Made by a program: the position numbers and the translations under genes
Notes under the pieces: generated by a model
Databases searched by the model: none
Seen by the model: only the letters and a program-made list of their open reading frames with translations
What the model was told of the DNA's origin: nothing
Shown here: piece by piece, positions 38,103 to 47,467 of the stretch
Position numbering within the stretch: position 1 is the stretch's first letter
How the letters are laid out: each line of letters opens with the position of its first letter
DNA from: Pontibacter actiniarum
GTDB taxonomy: Bacteria > Bacteroidota > Bacteroidia > Cytophagales > Hymenobacteraceae
Direction of reading: 5' to 3'
Length of the DNA: 64,000 bases
Assembly (NCBI RefSeq): GCF_003585765.1
Contig: NZ_CP021235.1
Location: 1,612,001 to 1,676,000 of the forward strand

Positions 38103-38283
38103 ATAAATCTTCCACTCATGTCAGCAGATTTTGGCTATCCTTGCAAGAAATAAACGCCCTGCCGTTACGCTATACCTCATTTTGCGGCACGGCCAGCCAC
38201 TGTGCGCGTTTGTGCGGGGTGGTGAATTTTATTTCCGGTAAACGGGTTTAGTTAGTGTAGGGAAGCTGTACAAGTATAAAAGG

Positions 38284-38460
38284 ATGACAAAAGAAGAGTT
38301 TGATGCTACGTTCAGCGAGAGCCTGAACGCCATTTTGGAAGCCATGGCAGAGAATGCGGAAATAGACCCCGAAAAGTTCTACAGCATGGCTTGTGTAATT
38401 GAGAACCTGCGCTTTTTCAGCCCGGTGCTGTTCGGCGCCATTCGCAACGGTAAAAAGTAA
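38284..38460 (+). CDS. Small hypothetical protein (58 aa)
   Basis: A 58-residue frame beginning MTKEEFDATFSESLNAIL and ending FGAIRNGKK, divergent from lepA. The product is acidic at the front, with a helical middle (IDPEKFYSMACVIENL) and a hydrophobic FFSPVLFGAI near the end. Codon use looks coding and a strong 18-bp-stem terminator follows 10 bp after the stop. Family unknown. Confidence 0.7.
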   Translation: MTKEEFDATFSESLNAILEAMAENAEIDPEKFYSMACVIENLRFFSPVLFGAIRNGKK

Positions 38461-38470
38461 AGTCATATTG

Positions 38471-38516
38471 AGCGAAGGCCTGCCGCACCATCCCGTGCGG
38501 CAGGCCTTCGCTTTTA
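38471..38516 (+). terminator. Terminator with 18-bp perfect stem
   Basis: AGCGAAGGCCTGCCGCAC (38471-38488) pairs perfectly with 38495-38512 around a 6-base loop, followed by TTTT. It ends the 58-residue protein gene. Confidence 0.92.
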
Positions 38517-38787
38517 CCGGACAGAAGTGCCGGCACTGCTTTCCCGTCTTTAAACACTCCCTTCCCCTCCGCCTACCGCTTCTCTTCAAGGAGCCCCCTG
38601 CTCCTGCTGCCGCCACACCGCTCTGCGCCTGGCAGCCCTATACTTCTTACCTGTTTTATACTTGTGGCAAGCATTGCTGCGTATAGCTAAGGGTGCGAAC
38701 GAGCTTTTGGGCCTGCCGCAACGGCTGTAAGTATGCCTAAAAATGACTATATTCGCATCAAATCTGGAAAAAAACTGTTAAGTATAC
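38517..38787. other. Leader region of icmF
   Basis: No gene is seen. TATATTCG at 38748-38755 is a one-mismatch -7 element, without a good -33 box. Three AAGTATA/TATACTT motifs are present, one of them ending at the icmF start codon. Confidence 0.35.
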
Positions 38788-41700
38788 ATGCAAGCAACTA
38801 CAGTAGAACCATACAAGCCTGTAAACCATATTCGTATCGTTACAGCTGCTTCTCTGTTCGACGGCCACGATGCAGCCATTAATATCATGCGTCGTATCAT
38901 ACAGGCCTCCGGTGCAGAGGTAATCCACCTGGGCCACAACCGCTCGGTGCAGGAAATCGTGGACTGTGCCATTCAGGAGGATGCGCAGGCTATTGCCATC
39001 ACCTCTTACCAGGGTGGCCACATCGAGTACTTCAAGTACATGTACGACCTGCTCAACGAGCGGGGCAGCGGGCACATCCGCATCTTCGGCGGCGGCGGCG
39101 GGGTTATACTCCCTGTTGAGATCGAGGAGCTGCACGAGTACGGCATCGCCCGTATTTACTCCCCGGACGACGGCCGCGCCATGGGCCTGCAGGGCATGAT
39201 CAACGACATGCTGCAGAAGTGCGACTTCCCGACGGGCCAGAACCTGAACGGCGAGTACAAGCACCTCCAGGAAAAGAACCCTAAAGACATTGCCCGCTTG
39301 ATTTCTGCCGCAGAAAACTTTCCGGAGGAAGCCCGCGGCATACTGAACCAGGTAAAGGACCAGGCAAAAGAGATCAAAACACCGGTACTAGGTATAACCG
39401 GTACGGGTGGTGCCGGTAAGTCCTCTTTGGTGGATGAGCTGGTGCGCCGCTTCCTGATGGACTTCCCGGAGAAGAAGATCGCTATCATCTCTGTTGACCC
39501 TTCGAAGCGTAAAACCGGCGGAGCCTTGCTGGGCGACCGTATCCGCATGAACTCTATCTCCAATGAAAGAGTGTACATGCGCTCCCTGGCTACCCGCCAA
39601 AGCAACCTGGCCCTGAGCAAGTATGTGCAGGACGCCGTGGACATTGTAAAGGCTGCCAGCTTCGACCTGATCATCCTGGAGACTTCCGGTATCGGCCAGT
39701 CTGACACGGAGATTATTGAGCACTCCGACATGAGCCTGTACGTGATGACGCCGGAGTACGGGGCCGCCACCCAGCTCGAGAAGATCGACATGCTGGACTT
39801 TGCCGATGTGATCGCCCTGAATAAATTCGACAAGCGCGGCGCACTGGACGCCCTGCGCGATGTGAAGAAGCAGTACAAGCGCAACCACCAGCTGTGGGAC
39901 GTGAAGGATGAGGATATTCCGGTGTTCGGCACCATCGCCTCTCAGTTCAACGACCCGGGCATGAACCAGCTGTACCGCACAATCATGGGCACCATTTCGG
40001 AGAAGACAGGCATTGCGTTTGACTCCAACCTACAGACATCGAAGGAGATGTCGGAGAAGGTGTTCATCATCCCTCCTAGCCGCACGCGGTACCTCTCTGA
40101 GATTTCTGAGACCATCCGCAGCTACGACAAATGGTCCAACGACCAGGCGGAAGTGGCGCAGAAGCTGTACGGCATCAAGAAGTCTATCGAGGCAATACAG
40201 GAAATTGAGGTAGAAGACAAGGACCGCCTGGTAAAGCAACTGGAAGCCGCCTATGCGGAAGTGGAGCTGAACCTGGACGGCCAGAACAAGAAGATACTCG
40301 ATAACTGGAAAGAGAAAGTACAGGCGTACAAAAACGAGTTCTACGTCTTTAAAGTACGCGACAAAGAGCTGAAGATAAAGACGCACACCGAGTCGCTCTC
40401 GCACCTGCAGATACCGAAAGTAGCCACGCCGAAGTATGAGGCCTGGGGCGACCTGCTGAAGTGGAACCTGCAGGAAAACGTACCGGGAGAGTTCCCATAC
40501 ACAGCCGGTGTGTTCCCGTTCAAGCGCGAAGGCGAAGACCCCACCCGTATGTTTGCCGGTGAAGGTGGCCCTGAGCGCACAAACCGTCGCTTCCACTACG
40601 TGAGCCTGGGCATGCCAGCCAAGCGCCTGTCTACTGCCTTTGACTCGGTTACCCTTTACGGCGAAGACCCGGATTACAGACCGGATATCTACGGTAAGAT
40701 CGGTAACTCGGGCGTGAGCATCTGCTGCCTGGACGATGCCAAGAAACTGTACTCCGGCTTTAACCTGGCCGATCCGAAGACTTCGGTATCCATGACCATC
40801 AATGGCCCGGCTGCTATACTTACCGGCTTCTTCATGAATGCCGCCATAGACCAGCAGTGCGAGCTCTACATTAAAGAGCATGGCCTGGAGGAAGAGGTTG
40901 AGAAGAAAATTGAGGCGATCTATAAAGAAAAAGGCGCTGAGCGGCCAAGCTACCAGGGCAAACTACCGGAAGGCAACGACGGCCTCGGCCTGATGCTGCT
41001 CGGCGTAACCGGCGACCAGGTATTGCCATCCGAAGTATACGAACCGATTAAAACACGCACACTGGCTGCCGTACGCGGTACCGTGCAGGCGGATATCCTG
41101 AAGGAAGACCAGGCACAGAACACCTGTATCTTCTCAACGGAGTTCTCGCTGCGCTTGATGGGAGACGTGCAGCAGTACTTCATCGACAAGAACGTGCGTA
41201 ACTTCTACTCGGTGTCGATCTCCGGCTACCACATTGCCGAGGCTGGCGCCAACCCAATTTCGCAGCTTGCCTTTACACTGGCAAACGGCTTTACGTTTGT
41301 AGAGTACTACGTGAGCCGCGGTATGGACATCAACAAATTCGCTCCGAACCTAAGCTTCTTCTTCTCCAACGGCATTGATCCGGAGTATGCGGTAATCGGC
41401 CGTGTGGCGCGCAGAATCTGGGCCAAAGCGATGAAGCACAAGTATGGCGCCGATGCCCGCTCGCAGATGCTGAAGTACCACATCCAGACGTCCGGCCGCT
41501 CCCTGCACGCGCAGGAGATCGACTTTAACGATATCCGCACCACGCTGCAGGCGCTGTACGCCATTTATGACAACTGTAACTCGCTGCACACAAACGCTTA
41601 CGACGAGGCCATCACAACCCCTACAGAGGCCTCTGTACGCCGTGCCATGGCCATCCAGCTGATCATTAACCGTGAGCTGGGTCTTGCGAAGAATGAGAAC

Positions 41701-42174
41701 CCGCTGCAAGGCTCGTTCATCATCGAAGAGCTGACGGACCTGGTAGAAGAGGCGGTGCTGACAGAGTTCGACCGCATCACCGAACGCGGAGGCGTGCTGG
41801 GTGCCATGGAGACCATGTACCAGCGCGGCAAAATTCAGGAGGAGAGCCTGTACTACGAGACACTGAAGCACACCGGCGAGTATCCGATTATCGGCGTGAA
41901 CACCTTCCTGTCTTCCAAAGGCTCCCCAACCGTAATCCCGACAGAGGTAATCCGGGCTACGGAAGAGGAAAAGAAATACCAGATCTCGATGGTGCATGCC
42001 CTGCAGGAGCGCAACGCAGACAAGTCTGCAGAAATGCTCAAGCGCATTCAGCAGGTAGCCATCAACAACGGCAACATCTTCGAAGAAATGATGGATACCG
42101 TGAAGTTCTGCTCCCTGGGCCAGATTACCAACGCACTGTTTGAAGTAGGCGGCCAATACCGCAGAAACATGTAA
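38788..42174 (+). CDS. icmF: Fused isobutyryl-CoA mutase IcmF
   Basis: A 1128-residue three-part enzyme. Residues about 10-145 form the B12-binding domain ([14 protein letters not shown] with the cobalt-ligand His, then TSYQGGH and GGGGGVI). Residues about 190-460 form a MeaI-like G-protein chaperone ([36 protein letters not shown], key SVDPS). The rest, up to about 1100, is the acyl-CoA mutase barrel ([20 protein letters not shown], about residues 570-590; key YTAGVFP). The layout is diagnostic of IcmF, which interconverts isobutyryl- and n-butyryl-CoA using adenosylcobalamin. In this phylum it could adjust precursors for iso-branched fatty acids. Confidence 0.95.
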   Translation: MQATTVEPYKPVNHIRIVTAASLFDGHDAAINIMRRIIQASGAEVIHLGHNRSVQEIVDCAIQEDAQAIAITSYQGGHIEYFKYMYDLLNERGSGHIRIFGGGGGVILPVEIEELHEYGIARIYSPDDGRAMGLQGMINDMLQKCDFPTGQNLNGEYKHLQEKNPKDIARLISAAENFPEEARGILNQVKDQAKEIKTPVLGITGTGGAGKSSLVDELVRRFLMDFPEKKIAIISVDPSKRKTGGALLGDRIRMNSISNERVYMRSLATRQSNLALSKYVQDAVDIVKAASFDLIILETSGIGQSDTEIIEHSDMSLYVMTPEYGAATQLEKIDMLDFADVIALNKFDKRGALDALRDVKKQYKRNHQLWDVKDEDIPVFGTIASQFNDPGMNQLYRTIMGTISEKTGIAFDSNLQTSKEMSEKVFIIPPSRTRYLSEISETIRSYDKWSNDQAEVAQKLYGIKKSIEAIQEIEVEDKDRLVKQLEAAYAEVELNLDGQNKKILDNWKEKVQAYKNEFYVFKVRDKELKIKTHTESLSHLQIPKVATPKYEAWGDLLKWNLQENVPGEFPYTAGVFPFKREGEDPTRMFAGEGGPERTNRRFHYVSLGMPAKRLSTAFDSVTLYGEDPDYRPDIYGKIGNSGVSICCLDDAKKLYSGFNLADPKTSVSMTINGPAAILTGFFMNAAIDQQCELYIKEHGLEEEVEKKIEAIYKEKGAERPSYQGKLPEGNDGLGLMLLGVTGDQVLPSEVYEPIKTRTLAAVRGTVQADILKEDQAQNTCIFSTEFSLRLMGDVQQYFIDKNVRNFYSVSISGYHIAEAGANPISQLAFTLANGFTFVEYYVSRGMDINKFAPNLSFFFSNGIDPEYAVIGRVARRIWAKAMKHKYGADARSQMLKYHIQTSGRSLHAQEIDFNDIRTTLQALYAIYDNCNSLHTNAYDEAITTPTEASVRRAMAIQLIINRELGLAKNENPLQGSFIIEELTDLVEEAVLTEFDRITERGGVLGAMETMYQRGKIQEESLYYETLKHTGEYPIIGVNTFLSSKGSPTVIPTEVIRATEEEKKYQISMVHALQERNADKSAEMLKRIQQVAINNGNIFEEMMDTVKFCSLGQITNALFEVGGQYRRNM

Positions 42175-42199
42175 GGCGCCTTCTGGGATACAAGTAAAG

Positions 42200-42230
42200 A
42201 AGCCGGACCATGGGTCCGGCTTTTCTTTTT
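42200..42230 (+). terminator. icmF terminator
   Basis: AAGCCGGACC / GGTCCGGCTT stem (42200-42209 and 42213-42222) with an ATG triloop, then TTCTTTTT on the plus strand, 26 bp after the stop. Confidence 0.9.
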
Positions 42231-42318
42231 AGTGCAGGCCCCTATTAAGTTAAGGAGCAAGTATAACAGCACCCTGCGCCAGACGTAAGTATAAGGTAGA
42301 GATTAAGTTATAACTACT

Positions 42319-42468
42319 ATGAAACAGACAGAAGCATCTCCGTTGCTATACTTTTTAGGCACCGTTTTATTGTTGGGAACAGTAGCCTGCTTGTTTGTTT
42401 ACCACTGTTTCGACGGCGAGGAGCTTGAGATTGACACCTATGATGAACATAACGAGGATTATCTTTAG
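42319..42468 (+). CDS. Tiny single-pass membrane protein (49 aa)
   Basis: A 49-residue frame: short N-terminus MKQTEASP, one transmembrane helix (LLYFLGTVLLLGTVACLFVY, about residues 9-28) and an acidic tail (DGEELEIDTYDEHNEDYL). A bidirectional terminator starts 12 bp after the stop. Its architecture (helix plus acidic tail) is like that of the 43-residue protein at 44644. No family is known to me. Confidence 0.65.
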   Translation: MKQTEASPLLYFLGTVLLLGTVACLFVYHCFDGEELEIDTYDEHNEDYL

Positions 42469-42479
42469 CCACCTTAAAG

Positions 42480-42525
42480 GGCACAAAAAAGCCCCGCCAG
42501 GAAACTGACGGGGCTTTTTTGTGCC
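42480..42525. terminator. Bidirectional terminator
   Basis: A 17-bp perfect stem (42480-42496 with 42509-42525; core AAAAAAGCCCCG / CGGGGCTTTTTT) with a 12-base loop. It serves both the small membrane protein gene (plus) and the glutamate synthase-like gene (minus). Confidence 0.92.
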
Positions 42526-42536
42526 GCTCTACAAGG

Positions 42537-44093
42537 CTAGTTAAGCATATAGTTAGCATTTAGCTCCCTGGCGGCAGCGTTTTTAGAGAAGTACAGATCT
42601 TTGAAGCTGACGTTCTTGCCCTGCTCCACTCTTCTGAAGATCTTTTCCGGTTTGATCGCAGCAAGCGAACCAAAGCCACACGCCTCCATCACCTCTGCCG
42701 TGGATTTGATGGTGTTCCCGTGGAAGTTTGCCACGCGCACCCGCTTATCCGCCACATCAAGCCCCTGGTAAAGGTTTTTGTCCTGCGTGGCAATACCCAC
42801 CGGGCAGCGACCGGAGTCGCACTGCAGGGCCTGGATACAACCCAGCGAGAACATCATTCCGCGCGCGCTGTAGCAGCTGTCAGCCCCCAACGACACGGCT
42901 TTGATGATGTCTACCCCTGTTATGATCTTGCCAGCTACGAACAGCTTAATCTCCTTGCGCAGGCCATACTTCTTCAGTGTGCTGTGTGCATAGGCCAGCG
43001 CGTCGTAAAGCGGCATGCCCAGGCTGTCGGTAAACTCCAGCGGAGCCGCGCCCGTTCCACCCTCGGCACCGTCAATGGTGATAAAGTCCGGGAAGAGGTT
43101 GTTGTGCATCATCTCCTGGCAAAGGCGCTCAAACTCCAGCTTCTCCCCGATACAGAGTTTAATGCCGATCGGCTTACCTTCTGACAACACCCGCAGCTTC
43201 TCAATGTAGAGCAACAGCGTAAACTGGTCGTTGAAGGCTGAGTGCGCCGGTGGCGAAGCAACCGTGGTGTAAGGCTCCACTTTGCGGATAGCCGCGATCT
43301 CTGGCGTATTTTTCGCCGCCGGAAGTATACCGCCGTGCCCAGGCTTGGCCCCCTGCGACAGCTTTATCTCCACCATCTTGATCTGCGGGTGCGCAACCTG
43401 CTCTTTAAAAAGCGCCTCAGAGAAGTTGCCTTGCTTATCGCGGCAGCCAAAGTAGCCCGTGCCGATCTGCCAGATTAAGTCGCCGCCGCCCTCGATGTGG
43501 AAGGGGCTAACGCCACCCTCTCCCGTGTTGTGCGCAAAGCCCCCTAATTTGGCTCCGGCACTCAGGGCCGTGATCGCCGTCTTGCTCAACGAGCCGTAGC
43601 TCATGGCCGAGATATTGTAAATGCTGGCGCTGTAAGGCTGCTGGCAGCGGCTGCTCCCCACGGTTACGCGCAGGTCCTCCTCTTTCACGTGCACCGGGAA
43701 CATCGTGTGGGCAATCCACTCGTAGCCCACCTCCTGGCTGTTGCTTTGCATACCGAAGGGCACCGTCTGGCGCTGGTTCTTGGCACGCTGATACACGATT
43801 GACCGCTGGCGGCGGCTAAACGGTTTACCGTCCAGGTCCGACTCGAAGAAATACTGGCGAAACTCCGGGCGTATACTTTCGAAAAAGTACCGCAGGTACC
43901 CCAGCAGCGGATAGTTGCGCAGGAGCGAGTGCCGCGCCTGGCGCACATTGTACAGGTACACCAGGTGCAGCGGCACGAGCAACAGTAGCAGCCATAGCAT
44001 GTGCCTGTTAAAAATGGACAAAGTTAAGGTAACTAAATACGTTGCGATAATAACGTACGACAGCGTACGCCTGACGCTAATGCTTGTAGCCAT
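42537..44093 (-). CDS. FMN-binding glutamate synthase-like protein
   Basis: A 518-residue protein with two N-terminal membrane helices (about residues 10-48) and the FMN/Fe-S barrel of the glutamate synthase central domain. Motifs: ISAMSYGSLSKTAITALS near residue 172, AKPGHGGILPAAKNT near 258, DGAEGGTGAAPLEF near 346 and the 3Fe-4S-type CIQALQCDSGRCPVGIATQ near 425. It lacks the glutaminase domain of GltB. Proteins of this stand-alone class are common, but their substrates are uncertain, so I would not call it a functional GOGAT. The membrane anchor is notable. Confidence 0.88.
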   Translation of the reverse strand: MATSISVRRTLSYVIIATYLVTLTLSIFNRHMLWLLLLLVPLHLVYLYNVRQARHSLLRNYPLLGYLRYFFESIRPEFRQYFFESDLDGKPFSRRQRSIVYQRAKNQRQTVPFGMQSNSQEVGYEWIAHTMFPVHVKEEDLRVTVGSSRCQQPYSASIYNISAMSYGSLSKTAITALSAGAKLGGFAHNTGEGGVSPFHIEGGGDLIWQIGTGYFGCRDKQGNFSEALFKEQVAHPQIKMVEIKLSQGAKPGHGGILPAAKNTPEIAAIRKVEPYTTVASPPAHSAFNDQFTLLLYIEKLRVLSEGKPIGIKLCIGEKLEFERLCQEMMHNNLFPDFITIDGAEGGTGAAPLEFTDSLGMPLYDALAYAHSTLKKYGLRKEIKLFVAGKIITGVDIIKAVSLGADSCYSARGMMFSLGCIQALQCDSGRCPVGIATQDKNLYQGLDVADKRVRVANFHGNTIKSTAEVMEACGFGSLAAIKPEKIFRRVEQGKNVSFKDLYFSKNAAARELNANYMLN

Positions 44094-44643
44094 TATATGT
44101 AAGTATATTTATATGAGTTATTTGCTTTTAACTGATGCATAAGGTTAATCCAGCATTACCTCCTGAGGGCAGGCGCAATGCTGGGCAGCTCAGCTAAAGT
44201 CTTTGGGAGTGGTGTAAAAACAGAGACAATATCCGTTCAGATGGTCGCGCAGCGCCACATGGTGCGAACCGGTAGCCATTCCCTGGCAGGAACAGGCAGT
44301 ATTTAAAAGGCTCATATGTTGGCGTTGCAGCGGCATACTCAATATTTTGGCGCAAAGGTATAGGATTATTTGCGATAAAAGCCACTAAGTATGAATTTGA
44401 ATTTTTCAGATACCGTAGCAGCTAAAGCGGTTCCCGGGGCAAAGCCTGTTTCAAAAACCGCCATCCTTACATGCATCCCTTACCCAACCCGTCAGCGTAA
44501 GGTTACAATAGGCTGCTGCCCCGTGAGTAACACGCTGCGTTACAAAAGCTTAACGGCGGCGTAATAATTGGGTGAAATTAATGAGCAACCTTCGCGTAAG
44601 AAAAGCGTTCTACTCACAGATTCACCCAAAAAAGATTAATACC
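44094..44643. other. 550-bp region with two strong dyads, possible structured RNA
   Basis: No gene seen. Dyad 1 spans 44150-44184 (CCAGCATT / AATGCTGG). Dyad 2 spans 44205-44283 (GGGAGTGG / CCATTCCC, one G-T pair) and encloses further pairing, including GCGCC/GGTGC. A -7-like TACCTTTG lies on the minus strand at 44353-44360, so these could be a structured leader of the glutamate synthase-like gene. On the plus strand they could belong to the 43-residue protein's leader. I could not match a known riboswitch class. Confidence 0.4.
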
Positions 44644-44775
44644 ATGAAGAGTATCTCAGCAATTTCATCCATGCTGTTGGTAGGCACTACAGTAGGCCTG
44701 TTTATTAAGAGTTGGTTAGCTCCCAGCACAATTGAAATTGACCTGACAGGCGAAGAATACCACCTGTACCTGTAA
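44644..44775 (+). CDS. Tiny membrane protein (43 aa)
   Basis: A 43-residue frame from the ATG at 44644: MKSISAISSMLLVGTTVGLF forms one transmembrane helix or uncleaved signal, followed by SWLAPSTIEIDLTGEEYHLYL. A 17-bp-stem terminator follows 16 bp after the stop. A longer in-frame start upstream exists but adds an implausible basic extension. Function unknown. Confidence 0.6.
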   Translation: MKSISAISSMLLVGTTVGLFIKSWLAPSTIEIDLTGEEYHLYL

Positions 44776-44791
44776 ACGAAAACCGAGTTCA

Positions 44792-44829
44792 ATAAGTAAG
44801 GGCCGCTCTGATGAGCGGCCCTTACTTAT
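44792..44829. terminator. Bidirectional terminator
   Basis: A perfect 17-bp stem (44792-44808 and 44813-44829; core GGGCCGCTC / GAGCGGCCC) with a 4-base loop, between the convergent 43-residue protein gene and the MFS gene. Confidence 0.88.
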
Positions 44830-44854
44830 GTGTACCGGTGCAGCAAAATCCAAC

Positions 44855-46402
44855 TTAATGCACGTCTGTGGGTACGTTTGTGTTCTTCTTGAACTTCTGT
44901 AAGTAAAGCAGCGGGATGGAGAACAGCATGATCAAACCGGCTACCCAATACGCATCGGTATAGGTCAGTAGATAGGTCTGCTTTGTCACCATGCCCTCAA
45001 TAGCTTTATAGGCCGCTGTTTTGGCATCTATCAGGCTGTACCCCTTCGACACGAAGGTTTGAATCAGCCCGTTAAAACGCTGCATAAAGGCAGTATTGTA
45101 CTCGTTGATGTTCACCAGCAGGTCGTTGCGGTGCACACCCTGGCGCACATGGATCAGCGTAGTTAGCGCAGCGATACCGAAGGAGCCTCCCAACTGGCGG
45201 CTCATATTGTTCAAGCCTGTGCCCTGCCCTATCTCCTTCCCATGCAAATCCTGCACGGCCAGCGTTGTAAGCGGCACAAAGAGCAACGACATACCGATAC
45301 CGCGTATCACAAGCGGCCAGAAGAAGTCCCCCGTGCCCGACAGAAGGTTCGAGTTGCTTAGCATCCAGGAGAACACAAAGAACAGGAACATACCCATGGT
45401 CGCCATGAATTGGGCCGGGACGCCGCGCTGCAGCATCTTCCCTACAAAAGGCATCATGATAATGGTACACAGGCCGCCCGGCAACAGCAGCTGCCCGGTT
45501 TGTTGTGCGGTAAAGCCCAGCAGGTTCTGGCAGAAGATCGGGAACACGAACATGGAGCCGTACAGACCGAAGCCCAGCACAAACGAGGTAAACATACCAA
45601 TGGAGAAGCTTCTGTGCTTTAAGATCTTGAGGTTTACGATAGGGTGGTCTGTGCTAAGCTCACGCCAGATAAACAGGATGGCACCGAGCACAGCCATTAC
45701 AGCCAGCACCACGATATACCCTGTCTCAAACCAGTCTTCGCTTTCCCCCTTCTCCAGCAGCGTCTGCAGCGAGCCTACAGCCAGGGCAAGCAAAGCGATG
45801 CCCCACCAGTCAACAGGTGCGCCTTTGGATTCTTTCTCGGTAGGCTTCACAAAGAGATACGTGGCAAAAGCAGCCAGAATACCCACAGGAATGTTCACGT
45901 AGAAAATCCAGGGCCAGGAGTAGTTATCGGTAATGTAGCCCCCAATGGTCGGGCCCAGCGTTGGGCCAACCACCGCACCAAGACCAAACAAGGCGGTGGC
46001 TGTACCTACCTGCTCTCGCGGCCAGGTCTCCAGCAGGATGGACTGCGCCGTAGACAGCAGGCCACCGCCGGCCAGACCCTGTATAATCCGGAAGATAACC
46101 AGCTCATCAAAGTTTGCCGCATTTCCGCATAGAAAGGAGGTGACGGTAAAGATGATGATAGAGGCCATAAAGTAATTCTTCCGGCCGAAGCGGCCTCCCA
46201 GCCAGCCAGACATGGGGAGCACGATTACGTTGGCAACGGCATAACCCGTTACCACCCACGCAATATCCTCCAGAGTTGCCCCCAGGTTACCTTGTATCTG
46301 GGGCATGGCCACGTTCACAATAGTGGTGTCGATCAGCTCCAGAAGCGAAGCCGTGATCACAGTTATGGTGATGAGCCATTTTTTTATTCCGGTTTCAGCC
46401 AT
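44855..46402 (-). CDS. DHA2-family (EmrB/QacA-type) drug efflux permease
   Basis: A 515-residue inner membrane transporter with 14 predicted helices. Family features are TSLLELIDTTIVNVAMPQIQ (motif D1, residues about 17-36; key DTTIVNVA) and GWLGGRFGRKNYF near 66 (motif A). LETWPREQVGTATALFGLG near 127 and GPTLGPTIGGYI near 150 (motif C) mark an antiporter. It works with the HlyD adaptor and TolC pore encoded just upstream to export hydrophobic compounds. It begins 4 bp after the adaptor's stop codon and is the last gene of the operon. Confidence 0.94.
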   Translation of the reverse strand: MAETGIKKWLITITVITASLLELIDTTIVNVAMPQIQGNLGATLEDIAWVVTGYAVANVIVLPMSGWLGGRFGRKNYFMASIIIFTVTSFLCGNAANFDELVIFRIIQGLAGGGLLSTAQSILLETWPREQVGTATALFGLGAVVGPTLGPTIGGYITDNYSWPWIFYVNIPVGILAAFATYLFVKPTEKESKGAPVDWWGIALLALAVGSLQTLLEKGESEDWFETGYIVVLAVMAVLGAILFIWRELSTDHPIVNLKILKHRSFSIGMFTSFVLGFGLYGSMFVFPIFCQNLLGFTAQQTGQLLLPGGLCTIIMMPFVGKMLQRGVPAQFMATMGMFLFFVFSWMLSNSNLLSGTGDFFWPLVIRGIGMSLLFVPLTTLAVQDLHGKEIGQGTGLNNMSRQLGGSFGIAALTTLIHVRQGVHRNDLLVNINEYNTAFMQRFNGLIQTFVSKGYSLIDAKTAAYKAIEGMVTKQTYLLTYTDAYWVAGLIMLFSIPLLYLQKFKKNTNVPTDVH

Positions 46403-46406
46403 CTAC

Positions 46407-47453
46407 TTACCCTTCCTTTGTCAGCACCGAAACATATACACTCATACCGGCACGTAATTTCTTCAATACTTCTTCGCTGGCTTTCAGCTTGATTTTCACC
46501 GGTACGCGCTGTACCACTTTCACAAAGTTACCCGTTGCGTTGTCCGGCGGCAGCAGGGAGAACTTAGCGCCTGTCGCTGGCGAGAAATTGTAGATTTCGC
46601 CTTCTATCTTCTCCTCCGGGAAGGCATCTACGCGGATGTCCACGTGCTGGCCCTCGTGCAGGTTCTCAAGCTGGGTCTCTTTGAAGTTGGCTGTTACGTA
46701 CAGGCTGTTGTCGTTCACGATGGAGAAAAGCGTTTGCCCCGGCTGAACCAGCTGGCCTTTCTGGATGCTTTTCTTGGAGACGATACCTCCTGCAGGGGCT
46801 TCAATGTTTGTGTAGGAAAGCTGCAGTTTGGCAAAGTCAACATCCGCCTGGCGCTGGTCCACACCGATGTTGTTAACAGCCAGCTGCGACTGTGTGGTCT
46901 TGATCTGCTCCTGCGCCGCACGGTACTGGTCCTGCGCCGCCTGGTAGGCTGCACGGGCCGCGTCGCGTTGCGCTTTGGCCTGGTCAAACTGCTGCTGCGT
47001 AATAGAACCGTCCTGCACCAGGTTTGCATAGCGCTTAAAGTCCTCTTCCGCCTGCCACAGCTTTACTTTGGCGGCCTCTGCGTTAGATCTCGCAGTGGAT
47101 GCGTTCGCCCGCGTAGTGCTTACCTGCGCCTGCGTTACGTCGATGCCGGCGGAGGCGCCATGCTGCGCGGCCAGGGCCTGCTCCAGCTTTATCCTGTAGT
47201 CGCGCTCATCCAGCTTCACCAGCAGCTGCCCTTGTTTTACGTGCTGGTTCTCCTCAAACATGATGGTATCAACATAACCGCCCACGCGTGCAACCACAGG
47301 GCTGATGTCAGCATCAATCTGCGCATCGTCTGTGTCTTCGTGCTTGCTAAGGTAAAGGTACTCCTTAACGCCATAGCCACCGCCGATCAGTATAATGGCC
47401 GCCAGTATAACGATGAGCACCTTGTTTGGCTTCTTTTTATTTGTGGTTTCCAT
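46407..47453 (-). CDS. HlyD/EmrA-family periplasmic adaptor
   Basis: A 348-residue membrane fusion protein. It has one N-terminal helix (about residues 9-28), a split lipoyl/barrel-sandwich domain (ISPVVARVGGYVDTIMFEEN near 50; APAGGIVSKKSIQKGQLVQP near 225), a long coiled-coil hairpin (about 90-210, rich in Ala/Gln) and a C-terminal beta-barrel. It connects the MFS permease to the TolC-type channel. It is transcribed between them, with gaps of 14 and 4 bp. Confidence 0.94.
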   Translation of the reverse strand: METTNKKKPNKVLIVILAAIILIGGGYGVKEYLYLSKHEDTDDAQIDADISPVVARVGGYVDTIMFEENQHVKQGQLLVKLDERDYRIKLEQALAAQHGASAGIDVTQAQVSTTRANASTARSNAEAAKVKLWQAEEDFKRYANLVQDGSITQQQFDQAKAQRDAARAAYQAAQDQYRAAQEQIKTTQSQLAVNNIGVDQRQADVDFAKLQLSYTNIEAPAGGIVSKKSIQKGQLVQPGQTLFSIVNDNSLYVTANFKETQLENLHEGQHVDIRVDAFPEEKIEGEIYNFSPATGAKFSLLPPDNATGNFVKVVQRVPVKIKLKASEEVLKKLRAGMSVYVSVLTKEG

Positions 47454-47467
47454 GAAATTGTGTCGTC

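Noticed and set aside
44194-44385. 63-codon minus-strand frame upstream of the glutamate synthase-like gene
   Set aside because: It coincides with strong RNA-type dyads and its product has no coding character.
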